From 14-2 sp963628035 (GTDB lineage: Bacteria; Bacillota; Clostridia; Lachnospirales; Lachnospiraceae): a stretch of DNA of 64,000 bases. The DNA is taken from assembly GCA_963628035.1 (NCBI GenBank), contig CAVGED010000041.1:58936-122935 (forward strand), read 5' to 3'. Below, one piece after another: positions 34,726-43,585 of this stretch (the first letter of the stretch is position 1; the number at the start of each line of letters is the position of its first letter). A program made the position numbers and the translations under genes. Under the pieces are notes generated by a model. That model did not search any database, was not told the DNA's origin, and saw only the letters and a list, made by a program, of their open reading frames with translations.

Positions 34726-34976
34726 GGTTACTATTCACAGACACAGATAAATCTGCCATCAGAATCGTCGAGCTTGCTCGTAAGAGGCTGATAGGCGATT
34801 TAGCTGTGACTGGAATCAGGAACCTCCACCCACATAAGCAAAACAAAAAACTGCGAAGCAGTGGCGCTAAACGTCCGGGGGACGTTTGCTTAGCGCGGAC
34901 CGAAGCGGAGCGTAGACCAGACAGCTCTGCTGGCTGGTTTTGCGCATGTGCGTGGAGGTGTCTGAGAATAGTAACC
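34726..34976. repeat. 251-bp structured element with 19-bp terminal inverted repeats
   Basis: The ends GGTTACTATTCACAGACAC (34726-34744) and GTGTCTGAGAATAGTAACC (34958-34976) pair with one mismatch. Inside, a second pair of arms (ACCTCCACCCACATAAGCA at about 34822 with its complement at about 34937-34959) matches at 20 of 23 positions. Smaller hairpins lie at 34751-34801, 34851-34861 (CTGCGAAGCAG), 34864-34894 (around CGCTAAACGTCC) and 34917-34933. No coding frame of note lies within. It is either a MITE-like mobile remnant or a structured RNA/DNA element. It is the main content of the gap between scpB and the SDR gene. Confidence 0.7.
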
Positions 34977-34987
34977 TAAAAAGTTCC

Positions 34988-35557
34988 CTACACATCCAGC
35001 TTCAACTGCATCTCCTCTTCCGCCTGCTGCTTAAACTCCTCCAACTGTTCCTGATCCAGCACCGGCAGATCCTCCACCGACTGCACGCCAAAGCTCCTTA
35101 AGAATTCTTCCGTAGTCCCAAACAGCAGCGGCCGCCCGGGGGCATCCAGCCGCCCCAGCTCGCAGACAAGCCCATACTCCAACAGCTTGTTTACTGCGTG
35201 GTCGCAGGAGACACCACGGATCTTCTCGATCTCTACCTTGGTTACCGGCTGCTTATAGGCAATGATGGACAGTGTTTCCAGAACTACATCCGTCAGTACA
35301 TATCGCTTTGGCTGCTTGGCAATCCGGATCAGATAGTCGTAGAGCTCCGGTTTGGTACATAGCTGAAAGGAATCCTCCAGCTCCATAATGCGGATGCCGC
35401 GATCCTCCCGCTCATATCGTTTCATCATGTTTCGCACCAGCTGGCATACTTCTTCCTTTGTGATCTCCAACGCATCCGCCAGCTTTCCCGCTTCTACGGA
35501 ATTCCCCATAGCAAAAAGTATCGCCTCGATGGCCGCCTCATAGTTCTTTTTTTCCAA
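34988..35557 (-). CDS. scpB: Segregation and condensation protein B
   Basis: This 189-residue protein has the two winged-helix domains of ScpB; clear blocks are AAIEAILFAMGNSVE at the start and LETLSIIAYKQPVTKVEIEKIRGVS in the middle. It binds ScpA and the SMC ATPase to condense and separate chromosomes. The length is normal. The gene follows scpA by 14 bases. The frame ends just before the structured repeat element. Confidence 0.97.
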   Translation of the reverse strand: MEKKNYEAAIEAILFAMGNSVEAGKLADALEITKEEVCQLVRNMMKRYEREDRGIRIMELEDSFQLCTKPELYDYLIRIAKQPKRYVLTDVVLETLSIIAYKQPVTKVEIEKIRGVSCDHAVNKLLEYGLVCELGRLDAPGRPLLFGTTEEFLRSFGVQSVEDLPVLDQEQLEEFKQQAEEEMQLKLDV

Positions 35558-35571
35558 TGTCTTCTCCTCCG

Positions 35572-36318
35572 TTACGCCGCAATATGCGAAACTATCTTGA
35601 TATCGTCAAAAATATACTCTTGCGAGATTGTGATCTTTCCCATCTTCATCAGCTCCAGGATCGCCAGGAAGGTTACGATGACCTCCATCTTGCTGCGCTG
35701 AGCCAGAAGAAGTGACCGGAAGCTGAAGGCAGCATGAACGCCGGCATAGGCCTCCACATAAGCCATCTTATCCTCCAGCGGGATCTCCTCCTTCTCGATC
35801 TTGCCGAACTTGGAACGCACCGGATCGATCTTGTCCACCTGTTTCTTCATAATGGACTTAAAGATATCATTCAGCCGCGACAATGTCACATCTGATAGAA
35901 GTGCCTGAATGTCTATCGGCTCCTCATACTCCCGCACTTCCTTCGGAACAGTGGGCAGCTTGTACATTACCTTCTGGGCATCCATCTGCCGATCCTTCAG
36001 CTCCAGAGAAATGCATTTGTACATCTTATATTCCAGCAGGCGCTGCACCAGCTCTGCTCTGGGATCCTCTTCCTCCTCGTCTTCTTCCTCCGGCGGGAGA
36101 AGCATCCGGGACTTGATATCCAAAAGTGTGGCCGCCATCACCAGGAATTCGCTCATCACGTTCAGATCCTCATGCTGCATCTGAGCGATGTATTCCATAT
36201 ACTGGTTGGTGATCTCCACAATGGGAATATCGTAAATATTGACTTTATTCTTTTCCAGCAGGTGCAGCAGCAAGTCCAACGGCCCCTCAAACACCTGAAG
36301 CTTTACACTTAATTCCAT
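35572..36318 (-). CDS. scpA: Segregation and condensation protein A (kleisin)
   Basis: This 248-residue protein begins MELSVKLQVFEGPLDLLLHLLEKNKVNIYDIPI, the N-terminal kleisin signature that contacts the SMC neck. An acidic linker (PPEEEDEEEEDPRAE) follows, and the C-terminal winged helix (TFLAILELMKMGKITISQE) contacts the SMC head. It bridges the SMC dimer together with ScpB. It follows the metallophosphoesterase gene by 26 bases and precedes scpB. Confidence 0.97.
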   Translation of the reverse strand: MELSVKLQVFEGPLDLLLHLLEKNKVNIYDIPIVEITNQYMEYIAQMQHEDLNVMSEFLVMAATLLDIKSRMLLPPEEEDEEEEDPRAELVQRLLEYKMYKCISLELKDRQMDAQKVMYKLPTVPKEVREYEEPIDIQALLSDVTLSRLNDIFKSIMKKQVDKIDPVRSKFGKIEKEEIPLEDKMAYVEAYAGVHAAFSFRSLLLAQRSKMEVIVTFLAILELMKMGKITISQEYIFDDIKIVSHIAA

Positions 36319-36344
36319 AAATTGCCCCTTCTAACTGTAACTTG

Positions 36345-37202
36345 TTACATGGATTCCGCCCGTACCAGAACGAGTTCCGCACGGTTGAAGATCCGTATAT
36401 GGAAAGTATGTGTTCCCAGCCCACGGCTGACGATCACCTGCTTTCCCGCGATCTCATATTGCCCGCCATCATACTTTGGAAAAAAAGTAAGCTGCGGCGA
36501 GAACAGGCTTCCCCGTCCCGGCAGGCGAATCAATCCTCCATGATTATGGCCGCAGAGCGTAAGATCTGCTCCCCACGCGGCATATTCCTCACTGTAAGTC
36601 GGATTATGTGCAAGCAGTATCTGAAAACGCTTACGGTCAGCTTCTCCCAGGACACGCTTCAGATAATCCTTCTCCAGGGGAACCTCTTTCCGCTTCTCAT
36701 AATAACGAAGATCAAGCTCCAGGCCGCTGACAGCGATCTCATCCGTCCCAATTCCTGATAGTTCTGTCTCATTGCGAAGGAATATGACACCCAGCTCCTT
36801 CGCCCGTCGCATATATTCCAAAAATGTCTGGTTTACAGCCTTATTCCTTGATCGAAGCTCCCGGCTCTCATGATTGCCGAATCCATAATAGACTGGCGCA
36901 AGCTTCGTAATCCGGCATAACAGGTCATACGCTTTTTTATAGCTTTCTTCATCACCGGAAACAATCATGTCTCCCGCGATCAGGATCGCTTCGGGATGAA
37001 ATGCGCAAAGCTCCCAGATCAGCTTCTCGTTGTTCTTCCCATAGGTGAACCCGTGCAGGTCTGCCAGAACCGCAAACCGTCGGCCTTCGTGCAGCTTTGC
37101 AGTAGAAAAACGGTATTCTGTCACTTTGAATTTTTTTAGTTCTATATACTGCCAGATTATACCAAGCAGGAGTACACCAAGCAGAATCCATAAAGCTGCC
37201 AT
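36345..37202 (-). CDS. Membrane-anchored metallophosphoesterase (YaeI-like)
   Basis: I chose the ATG at 37202, which has AGGAG directly upstream, over 37217, giving 285 residues. One N-terminal membrane helix (LWILLGVLLLGIIWQYIEL) is followed by a calcineurin-like phosphoesterase domain. Its metal-binding blocks are ADLHGFTYG, AGDMIVS, GFGNHESRE, LLAHNPTY and LCGHNHGG. The closest known group, YaeI/YkuE, contains phosphodiesterases, some acting on lipid A or UDP-sugar substrates. The physiological substrate is unknown. It is probably cotranscribed with scpAB. Confidence 0.9.
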   Translation of the reverse strand: MAALWILLGVLLLGIIWQYIELKKFKVTEYRFSTAKLHEGRRFAVLADLHGFTYGKNNEKLIWELCAFHPEAILIAGDMIVSGDEESYKKAYDLLCRITKLAPVYYGFGNHESRELRSRNKAVNQTFLEYMRRAKELGVIFLRNETELSGIGTDEIAVSGLELDLRYYEKRKEVPLEKDYLKRVLGEADRKRFQILLAHNPTYSEEYAAWGADLTLCGHNHGGLIRLPGRGSLFSPQLTFFPKYDGGQYEIAGKQVIVSRGLGTHTFHIRIFNRAELVLVRAESM

Positions 37203-37301
37203 TTTTTCTCCTATCATCCTATCATTTTTTTATTCTGAAAACAAGCGCATATTTTCCCACATCTTTGCTTAGAATGTAAGGAAGCCCCACGGAGGTCTTT
37301 T

Positions 37302-38471
37302 ATGCATCGAATACTCGCTTGTCTACTATCCATCAGCCTGCTTGTCACAAGCCCGCTCCATCCCGAAAAGGAAACCGCTGTACCACAGGATAACCTGTCC
37401 ATTTCAGCGCCCTCTGTTTTGCTCATGGAAGCCTCCACAGGCACTGTCGTCTATGAGAAGGACGCCCATGTGCAGCTGCGGCCTGCCAGTATCACTAAGA
37501 TCATGACACTGATCCTCATCTTTGATGCAATTGCAGCCGGATCCATCGCGCTCACGGACACAGTCACCGTCTCTGAATATGCCGCCAGTATGGGTGGCTC
37601 ACAGGTCTATCTGGAAGCCGGAGAGACACAGACGGTAGAGACTATGATCAAATGCATCTCCATCGCCAGCGGCAACGATGCCTGTGTAGCAATGGCGGAA
37701 TTCGTAAGCGGCAGTGAGCAGGAATTTGTCGCTCAGATGAACCAGCGCGCGAAGGGCCTTGGTATGGAAAATACCACCTTTGTCAATTGCTGCGGCCTGG
37801 ACGTCGACGGACACATGACTACGGCCTACGATGTGGCACTGATGTCTCGTGAACTGATCACTAAATATCCCCAGATACATAATTACTGCACCATCTGGAT
37901 GGAAAACATCACCCATGTGACCAGGCGTGGTTCCAGCGAATTCGGCCTCACCAACACCAACAAGCTGATCAAGCAGTACCAATACGCTACCGGGTTAAAA
38001 ACAGGCTCCACAGGGCTGGCAAAATACTGTGTTTCTGCCACTGCAACCAAGGATGATATGACCCTGATCGCTGTAGTCATGGCTGCGCCGGATTACAAGA
38101 TCCGATTTCAGGACGCTGCCACGCTCCTAACCTATGGTTTTGGGAAATGCAAGGTTTATGAGGATACCAACAAGGATATCCTTCCACCACTTACGGTCAA
38201 CGGCGGCACGAAAGAGCAGGTAGCGCTTCATTACGCCGACAGCTTCCGTTACCTGGACACCAAGGGTCAGAATCTTGCCTCCATCACCAAAGAAATCCAA
38301 CTGCCCGAATCAACCGCCGCTCCCATCACTGCACAAAAGATCGCCGGAAAAGCGGTATATAAGCTGGACGGCAAAGAGATTGGGAGCATTGATCTCCTTT
38401 ACGGCGACTCTGTGCCGGAAGCCCACTTTCGCGACTACTTTTTAAAGGCGCTGGGGTTCCTGCTGCCGTAA
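37302..38471 (+). CDS. dacF: D-alanyl-D-alanine carboxypeptidase (DacF-type)
   Basis: This is the only clear plus-strand gene. The 389-residue protein has a signal peptide (about 1-20). Motifs are Ser63-x-x-Lys66 (SITK), Ser123-Gly-Asn125 (SGN) and Lys233-Thr-Gly (KTG). It acts on peptidoglycan stem peptides outside the membrane. The sequence PASITKIMTLILIFDAIAAG is typical of DacF. CGGAGG precedes the ATG. It is divergent from the metallophosphoesterase gene and convergent with the cardiolipin synthase gene. It is not a close copy of the enzyme at 32564-33790. Confidence 0.94.
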   Translation: MHRILACLLSISLLVTSPLHPEKETAVPQDNLSISAPSVLLMEASTGTVVYEKDAHVQLRPASITKIMTLILIFDAIAAGSIALTDTVTVSEYAASMGGSQVYLEAGETQTVETMIKCISIASGNDACVAMAEFVSGSEQEFVAQMNQRAKGLGMENTTFVNCCGLDVDGHMTTAYDVALMSRELITKYPQIHNYCTIWMENITHVTRRGSSEFGLTNTNKLIKQYQYATGLKTGSTGLAKYCVSATATKDDMTLIAVVMAAPDYKIRFQDAATLLTYGFGKCKVYEDTNKDILPPLTVNGGTKEQVALHYADSFRYLDTKGQNLASITKEIQLPESTAAPITAQKIAGKAVYKLDGKEIGSIDLLYGDSVPEAHFRDYFLKALGFLLP

Positions 38472-38534
38472 AGCTTTCATCCGGCATGTGCCTGTTATAT
38501 TGCCTCATTTTCCATTCATGCCGCTCCTGTCAGG

Positions 38535-40106
38535 TTACACAAGAGGAGCCACCAGCCGCAGGACGCTCAATACCAGTCGTTTCATCCAGGATTGCCTGCG
38601 GCAGTCCTCCATGGTGATCTCCCTGGACTGTGCAATTGTGGCAACTGCATCCTCCTTTACCTTCATCACCGTGTCGGTATCGTACATCCATACCCCACAC
38701 TCAAAGTGAAGGTACAGGCTGCGGTAATCCATATTGATGCTGCCGACGGTGGCGATCTTGTCATCGCACACGAAACACTTGGCATGAATGAAGCCCGGCG
38801 TATACTGGTAGATACGGATCCCACATTCCAGAAGTCTCTGGTAATAGGACTGACTCATCCAGAAAACGATCTTTTTGTCCGGGATCTCCGGGGTGACAAT
38901 GCGCACATCCACCCCACTCTTTGCCGCATTGCGCAGGTACGTCAGCATCTCGTTATCAAGGATCAGATATGGGGTAAAAATATAGACATAATCCCTGGCA
39001 TGCCCCAGGATGTTCATATAAACATTCTCTCCCACCTTTTCCTTATCCAGAGGCGAGTCCCCATAAGGCTGCACATAGCCATCCGCCTGAAATGGCCGCT
39101 TCATAAAGAGCTCCGGTCGATATGCCGTATAGTCTTCCGTAGTACGGTTGATATAATTCCACATTTCCAGGAACATGGCCGTAAAGCTCCAGACAGCCAT
39201 GCCCTCCAGGCGGATTCCGGTATCCTTCCAGTAGCCGAAGCGCTCCCGCTTATTGATATATTCATCTGCCAGATTCAGACCGCCGGTATAGCCGACCGTT
39301 CCGTCCACCACAAAGATTTTCCGGTGGTCGCGGTTGTTCATGACCACTGACATCACCGGGCGCAGGGGATTAAAGGCCACACACTTTATCCCCATAGCCC
39401 GCACCTTATCGAAAAACTTCGGGGACAATGTGGTAATAGAACCGAAATCATCATAGATCAGGCGCACATCCACCCCCGCCTGCACCTTCTCTCGCAAGAT
39501 CTCCAGTACCTGCTGGAGCATAACGCCATCGTCCAGGATAAAATATTCCAGGAAAATAAAATGCTCTGCAACTTTCAGATCTTCCAGCATATCCGGGAAC
39601 ATCTCTTCCCCGCAGCGGTAATACTTTGTCTCCGTATTGGTATAAACGGGAAAATCCGCCCAGTCGGTAATGTATCGGGATTGATTGGCTGCATTCTTAT
39701 CCTTCCGGGCAATCTCAGATTCCAGTTCCTTGTTCGGCGGAAGGAACTGGGCAACCTCCCGGTGGACACGCTCCATCCCTTCCCTGGCTCTCTTCGTCAG
39801 CTTGGAACGGCCAAACACAAAATAGATCAGAAGGCCGCCCAATGGAAATATCAGTATCACAAAGGTCCAGACGATCTTATACGCCGGATTACTCCATTGA
39901 TTGATGATATACAACACCACCACAATGGCGATGACTTCCATTACAATGTTTAAAAAATTATACTGTCTGCTGAAACGAAACATCAGAAAGAATATCCAAA
40001 AGAACTGGATAGCCACCGCCAGGGCGACGAAAACCACCCGGCCAAGCAATACTTTCTTGACTTTCTTTATCTTATTTGCAGCATCTTCACTCTTTGCATT
40101 GTCCAT
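38535..40106 (-). CDS. cls: Cardiolipin synthase (phospholipase D superfamily)
   Basis: This 523-residue protein has two N-terminal membrane helices (about 20-80) and two HKD motifs: HRKIFVVD in the first half and HAKCFVCD in the second, each followed by the usual G-G or G-S-x-N block (GYTGGLN, GSINMDYRS). It joins two phosphatidylglycerols to cardiolipin at the membrane. The length is normal for bacterial Cls. The gene stands alone between the subtilase and dacF genes. Confidence 0.95.
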   Translation of the reverse strand: MDNAKSEDAANKIKKVKKVLLGRVVFVALAVAIQFFWIFFLMFRFSRQYNFLNIVMEVIAIVVVLYIINQWSNPAYKIVWTFVILIFPLGGLLIYFVFGRSKLTKRAREGMERVHREVAQFLPPNKELESEIARKDKNAANQSRYITDWADFPVYTNTETKYYRCGEEMFPDMLEDLKVAEHFIFLEYFILDDGVMLQQVLEILREKVQAGVDVRLIYDDFGSITTLSPKFFDKVRAMGIKCVAFNPLRPVMSVVMNNRDHRKIFVVDGTVGYTGGLNLADEYINKRERFGYWKDTGIRLEGMAVWSFTAMFLEMWNYINRTTEDYTAYRPELFMKRPFQADGYVQPYGDSPLDKEKVGENVYMNILGHARDYVYIFTPYLILDNEMLTYLRNAAKSGVDVRIVTPEIPDKKIVFWMSQSYYQRLLECGIRIYQYTPGFIHAKCFVCDDKIATVGSINMDYRSLYLHFECGVWMYDTDTVMKVKEDAVATIAQSREITMEDCRRQSWMKRLVLSVLRLVAPLV

Positions 40107-40212
40107 AATATCACCCTATCGAAATGTAAAACTCACAGTGCTCGGGAAACCCGAACTCCGCTACGCTACGTTTGGGTAGCGGGCATCCGCTTTGCGCCTG
40201 CCCTTGATTATA
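40107..40212. other. GC-rich hairpin-forming gap between the subtilase and cls genes
   Basis: This 106-base gap contains several pairing arms: CGGGAAACCCG at about 40142, CGCTAC/GTAGCG at about 40160-40180, and GGGC/GCCC at about 40180-40203. GC content is higher than the flanks. No strong U run is seen on the minus strand, so it does not look like a simple terminator. It may be a small repeat element. Confidence 0.4.
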
Positions 40213-41100
40213 TCATAACAATCTGGAAATGTCCACCATTCCCCAGCCCTGTTTTCTTGCCGGGAGGCCCAGGTCTACTGCCCGTTCGCAGAGGCGTAGC
40301 TTGACATCCTTCGGGGTAAAGGATGGATATTTGGATAGCAGCAGCCCAATGCAGCCGGTAACGACGGGCGCAGCCATGGAGGTGCCGCTTTTTCTGGTAT
40401 AATAGCTTCTGGTATTGGCGCAGCTTACAATATTGGTTCCCGGCTCTACCAGTTCGGGCTTCATAATACATGCGCTTGTGGGCCCCTGCCCGGAGAAGTC
40501 CGGTTTCAATCCCTGCCTGTTCAAAGCCTCGTTGGTGTCATCAAAGCAGCCCACGGTGATGATCTTTCTGCTGATTCCCGGTATGGTGACGCTTCCCTGC
40601 GCGGGCCCGTTGTTTCCGGCGGCCGCCACCACCACTATGCCGTGATCCCATGCATAATCCACGGCAGCAAGAAGCTGCATCTGGTCCTCATTTTTCGCAC
40701 TCAGCACCATGCCCACTGAGATGTTGACGACCCGGATACGATATTCCTCCTGGTGCTCCACCAGCCACTTGACGCCTTCCACCACACTGGTTGTATTCCC
40801 ATTTCCTTTATTGTCCAATATTTTCAGCACAATAAAATGGCAGGCAGGGGCAATGCCACTGTATCTTCCGCCGGACATCCGCCCATTTCCGCCAATGATT
40901 CCGGCCACATGAACGCCATGGCCGTTGTCATCGTACATGTTTTTCTGATATCCGATATAATCCCGGAAAACCGCGATACGGCGGTCAAAATCGGGATGGC
41001 TCACGATACCGGTGTCCATCACGGCTATGCCGACACCCTCTCCGAAGTATCCTCGTCGGTATGCATATGCCGTATTCAAGATCTTCTTTACTCGGTCCAT
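40213..41100 (-). CDS. Intracellular S8 family serine protease (subtilase)
   Basis: This 295-residue protein has the full subtilisin triad: Asp29 (AVMDTGI), His61 (NGHGVHVAG) and Ser241 (SGTSMAAP). The oxyanion asparagine is at about Asn163 (AAGNNGP). There is no signal peptide and almost no prodomain, so it resembles the intracellular subtilisins (ISP) rather than secreted ones. ISP activity is normally kept low by an N-terminal extension; here only about 20 residues precede the core. It is transcribed as a separate unit after the pnp terminator. Its role is unknown. Confidence 0.92.
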   Translation of the reverse strand: MDRVKKILNTAYAYRRGYFGEGVGIAVMDTGIVSHPDFDRRIAVFRDYIGYQKNMYDDNGHGVHVAGIIGGNGRMSGGRYSGIAPACHFIVLKILDNKGNGNTTSVVEGVKWLVEHQEEYRIRVVNISVGMVLSAKNEDQMQLLAAVDYAWDHGIVVVAAAGNNGPAQGSVTIPGISRKIITVGCFDDTNEALNRQGLKPDFSGQGPTSACIMKPELVEPGTNIVSCANTRSYYTRKSGTSMAAPVVTGCIGLLLSKYPSFTPKDVKLRLCERAVDLGLPARKQGWGMVDISRLL

Positions 41101-41179
41101 AGCACCTTTTTATTTTAAGATATGCAAAGATCGGTTGAATGGTTATTTCTTCAAGAAAACTTTGCCTGACACACCACAT

Positions 41180-41225
41180 AAAAAAACCGGGAACTTCCAG
41201 CCAACCTAGCTGTTACATTCCCGGC
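41180..41225 (-). terminator. Terminator downstream of pnp
   Basis: On the minus strand CCGGGAA (41218-41224) and TTCCCGG (41187-41193) enclose a second short pairing (AGC/GCT) and are followed by TTTTTTTATG. This is a strong rho-independent terminator about 60 bases after the pnp stop. Confidence 0.9.
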
Positions 41226-41286
41226 TCTTATACTTCCTACCAAACATGCTCAGACACTCTGGTGTACTGACACGCTCATATCCAAA

Positions 41287-43389
41287 CTAGTTGTTACCCT
41301 TATCCTCTGGAACGTCCTTGATGCTGAAGCTCATACGTCCCATCTTATCCTTGCCTAAGCAAACCACAGTTACGATATCACCCAGGGTAAGTACATCTTC
41401 CACACGGTTGATCCGCTGCTTCGCAATCTTGGAGATGTGTACCATTCCTTCTTTGCTTGGCGCGAACTCTACAAATGCTCCGAACTCCTTGATGCTGACA
41501 ACCTTACCGGTAAGGATCTGGCCTGCCTCGAAGTCTGTGACAATGGTATTGATCATATCCAGTGCCTTATTCATCATCTCATGGTCAGTGCCGCAGATGG
41601 AAACAAAGCCTTCGTCGTTAATATCAATCTTAACACCAGTCTGCTCGATAATGGCATTGATGGTCTTACCTCTCTGGCCAACCACATCTCCGATCTTCTG
41701 GGGATCGATCTGTGTCTGGATGATCTTCGGCGCATAGGCGCCAACTTCTTTCCTTGGCTCCGCAATGGCCTTGGACATTACATTGTCCATGATGTAGAGT
41801 CTTGCCTCACGTGTTCTGGCGATAGCCTCCTCCACGATCGGTCTTGTCAAACCATGGATCTTGATATCCATCTGGATAGCGGTGATACCATCCTTCGTTC
41901 CGGTCACCTTGAAGTCCATGTCTCCGAAGAAGTCCTCAAGCCCCTGGATATCCGTCAGTACCACATAATCGTCATCCGTATCTCCTGTCACAAGTCCGCA
42001 GGAAATTCCGCCTACCATCTTCTTGATGGGAACACCGGCGGCCATCAGTGCCATACAGGAGGCACAGGTAGATGCCATAGAGGTGGATCCGTTGGATTCA
42101 AATGTTTCAGAAACGGCACGGATCGCATAGGGGAACTCCTCCTCGCTGGGCAGTACAGGAATCAATGCCCGCTCTGCCAACGCGCCATGGCCGATCTCAC
42201 GACGTCCCGGTCCCCGGCTGGGCTTCGTCTCACCCACGGAATAGCTGGGGAAATTATAGTGATGCATATAACGCTTGTTTACTTCGTTCTCGTCCAGGCC
42301 ATCGATTCTCTGCACCTCTGACAGGGGAGCCAGTGTCACAACGTCACAGATCTGGGTCTGTCCACGCATGAACATGGCAGAACCATGGACTCTCGGAATA
42401 ATGTCAACCTCGGCTGCCAGCCTACGGATCTGGTCGATGGCACGGCCATCCGGACGCTTTCTGTCCTTTAAGATCATCTTGCGGACGGTCTTCTTCTGGT
42501 ATTGGTAGATTGCCTCGCCAAGGACTGCAAGCCACTCCTCGTTCTCGGCAAAAGCTTCCTCTAAGCGCTCTGTGATCTTGCGGATGTTTTCTTCACGCAC
42601 CTGCTTCTCATCGGTGAAGACTGCCTCCTCCATCTCCTGGGGAGGAACGATCTCCTTAATGGCTGCAAACAATTCTTCCGGCACGGCACAGCTGGTGTAT
42701 TCGTGCTTGGGCTTTCCGACTTCCGCTACGATCTTATCGATAAATGCGATGATGGTCTGGTTTACATCATGTGCCAGGTAGATTGCTTCGATCATCCGTG
42801 CTTCAGGAATCTCATTGGCACCGGCTTCGATCATGATGACCTTCTCTCTGGTGGAAGCCACGGTAAGGTTCAGCGTGCCATTCTTCCACTGTTCCTGGCT
42901 GGGGTTGATGATGAATTCTCCATCGATCATGCCGACCTGTGTCATAGCGCAGGGGCCGTCGAAGGGAATATCGGAAATACAGGTTGCGATGGCAGAACCG
43001 ATCATAGCTACCAGCTCTGGACGGCACTCCGGGTCAACGCTCATAACCAGGTTGTTCAGGGTCACGTCATTGCGGTAATCCTTCGGGAACAGCGGCCGCA
43101 TGGGGCGGTCGATGACGCGGGAGGTCAGGACTGCATTCTCGGATGCCTTGCCCTCTCTCTTGTTGAAGCCGCCCGGTATCTTACCTACCGCATACAGCTT
43201 CTCTTCAAATTCTACGCTCAGCGGGAAGAAATCAATCCCGTCACGGGGCTTGTCCGATGCAGTTGCGGTGGACAATACCACCGTATCACCGTAGTGCATG
43301 AACGCCGCACCGTTGGCCTGAGCTGCTACCCGGCCGATATCCACTGTCAGTGTTCTGCCGGCCAGTTCCATGGAATAACTCTTATACAT
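41287..43389 (-). CDS. pnp: Polyribonucleotide nucleotidyltransferase
   Basis: This 700-residue protein has two RNase PH-like halves (the first starting near GRVAAQANGAAFMHYGDTVVL, the second near EVDIIPRVHGSAMFMRGQTQ), a KH domain (IIQTQIDPQKIGDVVGQRGKTINAI) and an S1 domain (GKVVSIKEFGAFVEFAPSKEGMVHIS). It degrades RNA from the 3' end with phosphate. It follows rpsO, a widely conserved arrangement. The leader holds two stable hairpins. The start is the ATG with AAGGAG upstream. Confidence 0.98.
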   Translation of the reverse strand: MYKSYSMELAGRTLTVDIGRVAAQANGAAFMHYGDTVVLSTATASDKPRDGIDFFPLSVEFEEKLYAVGKIPGGFNKREGKASENAVLTSRVIDRPMRPLFPKDYRNDVTLNNLVMSVDPECRPELVAMIGSAIATCISDIPFDGPCAMTQVGMIDGEFIINPSQEQWKNGTLNLTVASTREKVIMIEAGANEIPEARMIEAIYLAHDVNQTIIAFIDKIVAEVGKPKHEYTSCAVPEELFAAIKEIVPPQEMEEAVFTDEKQVREENIRKITERLEEAFAENEEWLAVLGEAIYQYQKKTVRKMILKDRKRPDGRAIDQIRRLAAEVDIIPRVHGSAMFMRGQTQICDVVTLAPLSEVQRIDGLDENEVNKRYMHHYNFPSYSVGETKPSRGPGRREIGHGALAERALIPVLPSEEEFPYAIRAVSETFESNGSTSMASTCASCMALMAAGVPIKKMVGGISCGLVTGDTDDDYVVLTDIQGLEDFFGDMDFKVTGTKDGITAIQMDIKIHGLTRPIVEEAIARTREARLYIMDNVMSKAIAEPRKEVGAYAPKIIQTQIDPQKIGDVVGQRGKTINAIIEQTGVKIDINDEGFVSICGTDHEMMNKALDMINTIVTDFEAGQILTGKVVSIKEFGAFVEFAPSKEGMVHISKIAKQRINRVEDVLTLGDIVTVVCLGKDKMGRMSFSIKDVPEDKGNN

Positions 43390-43427
43390 ATCTTGTCTCC
43401 TTTTCTATTTGTTATGGCAGAAGACAA

Positions 43428-43481
43428 CCGAAACTACTGATATATCCAGAAACTCTCTTCTGCGCATATCAGTGGTCTCGG
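43428..43481 (-). promoter_or_regulatory. Long hairpin in the pnp leader
   Basis: Sixteen-base arms (43428-43443 and 43466-43481) match at 14 positions, with the ACTGATAT/ATATCAGT core perfect. It lies about 40 bases upstream of the pnp start. In other bacteria a leader hairpin cut by RNase III lets PNPase control its own message; this stem is a candidate. Confidence 0.55.
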
Positions 43482-43529
43482 AACATTCCTTCTGCCTGGG
43501 TACCTTTTGATCCATTTGCTAAAAGCAAC

Positions 43530-43557
43530 AATAGAGCGGAACTGTCTCCGCTCTATT
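43530..43557 (-). terminator. Perfect hairpin between rpsO and pnp (processing site or weak terminator)
   Basis: Perfect 11-base arms (AATAGAGCGGA and its complement) surround a six-base loop. On the minus strand it lies 29 bases after the rpsO stop and is followed by TTGTTGCTTTTAGC, a weak T-rich run. It may partly terminate rpsO transcripts or be processed by RNase III. Confidence 0.65.
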
Positions 43558-43585
43558 ATCCTGTCCTGCCTTCGTGCAGCAAAGA

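Noticed and set aside
34726..34976. Insertion sequence with transposase
   Set aside because: No coding frame for a transposase is inside the inverted ends; listed as a non-coding element instead.
36622..36635. TGAAAACGCTTACG resembles a catabolite-responsive element
   Set aside because: It lies within the coding part of the phosphoesterase gene and one conserved base is off; no sugar gene follows.
32564..38471. The two DD-carboxypeptidase genes as a recent duplication
   Set aside because: They are on opposite strands, differ in all three motif contexts (STTK/SHN and SITK/SGN), and show no close DNA similarity.
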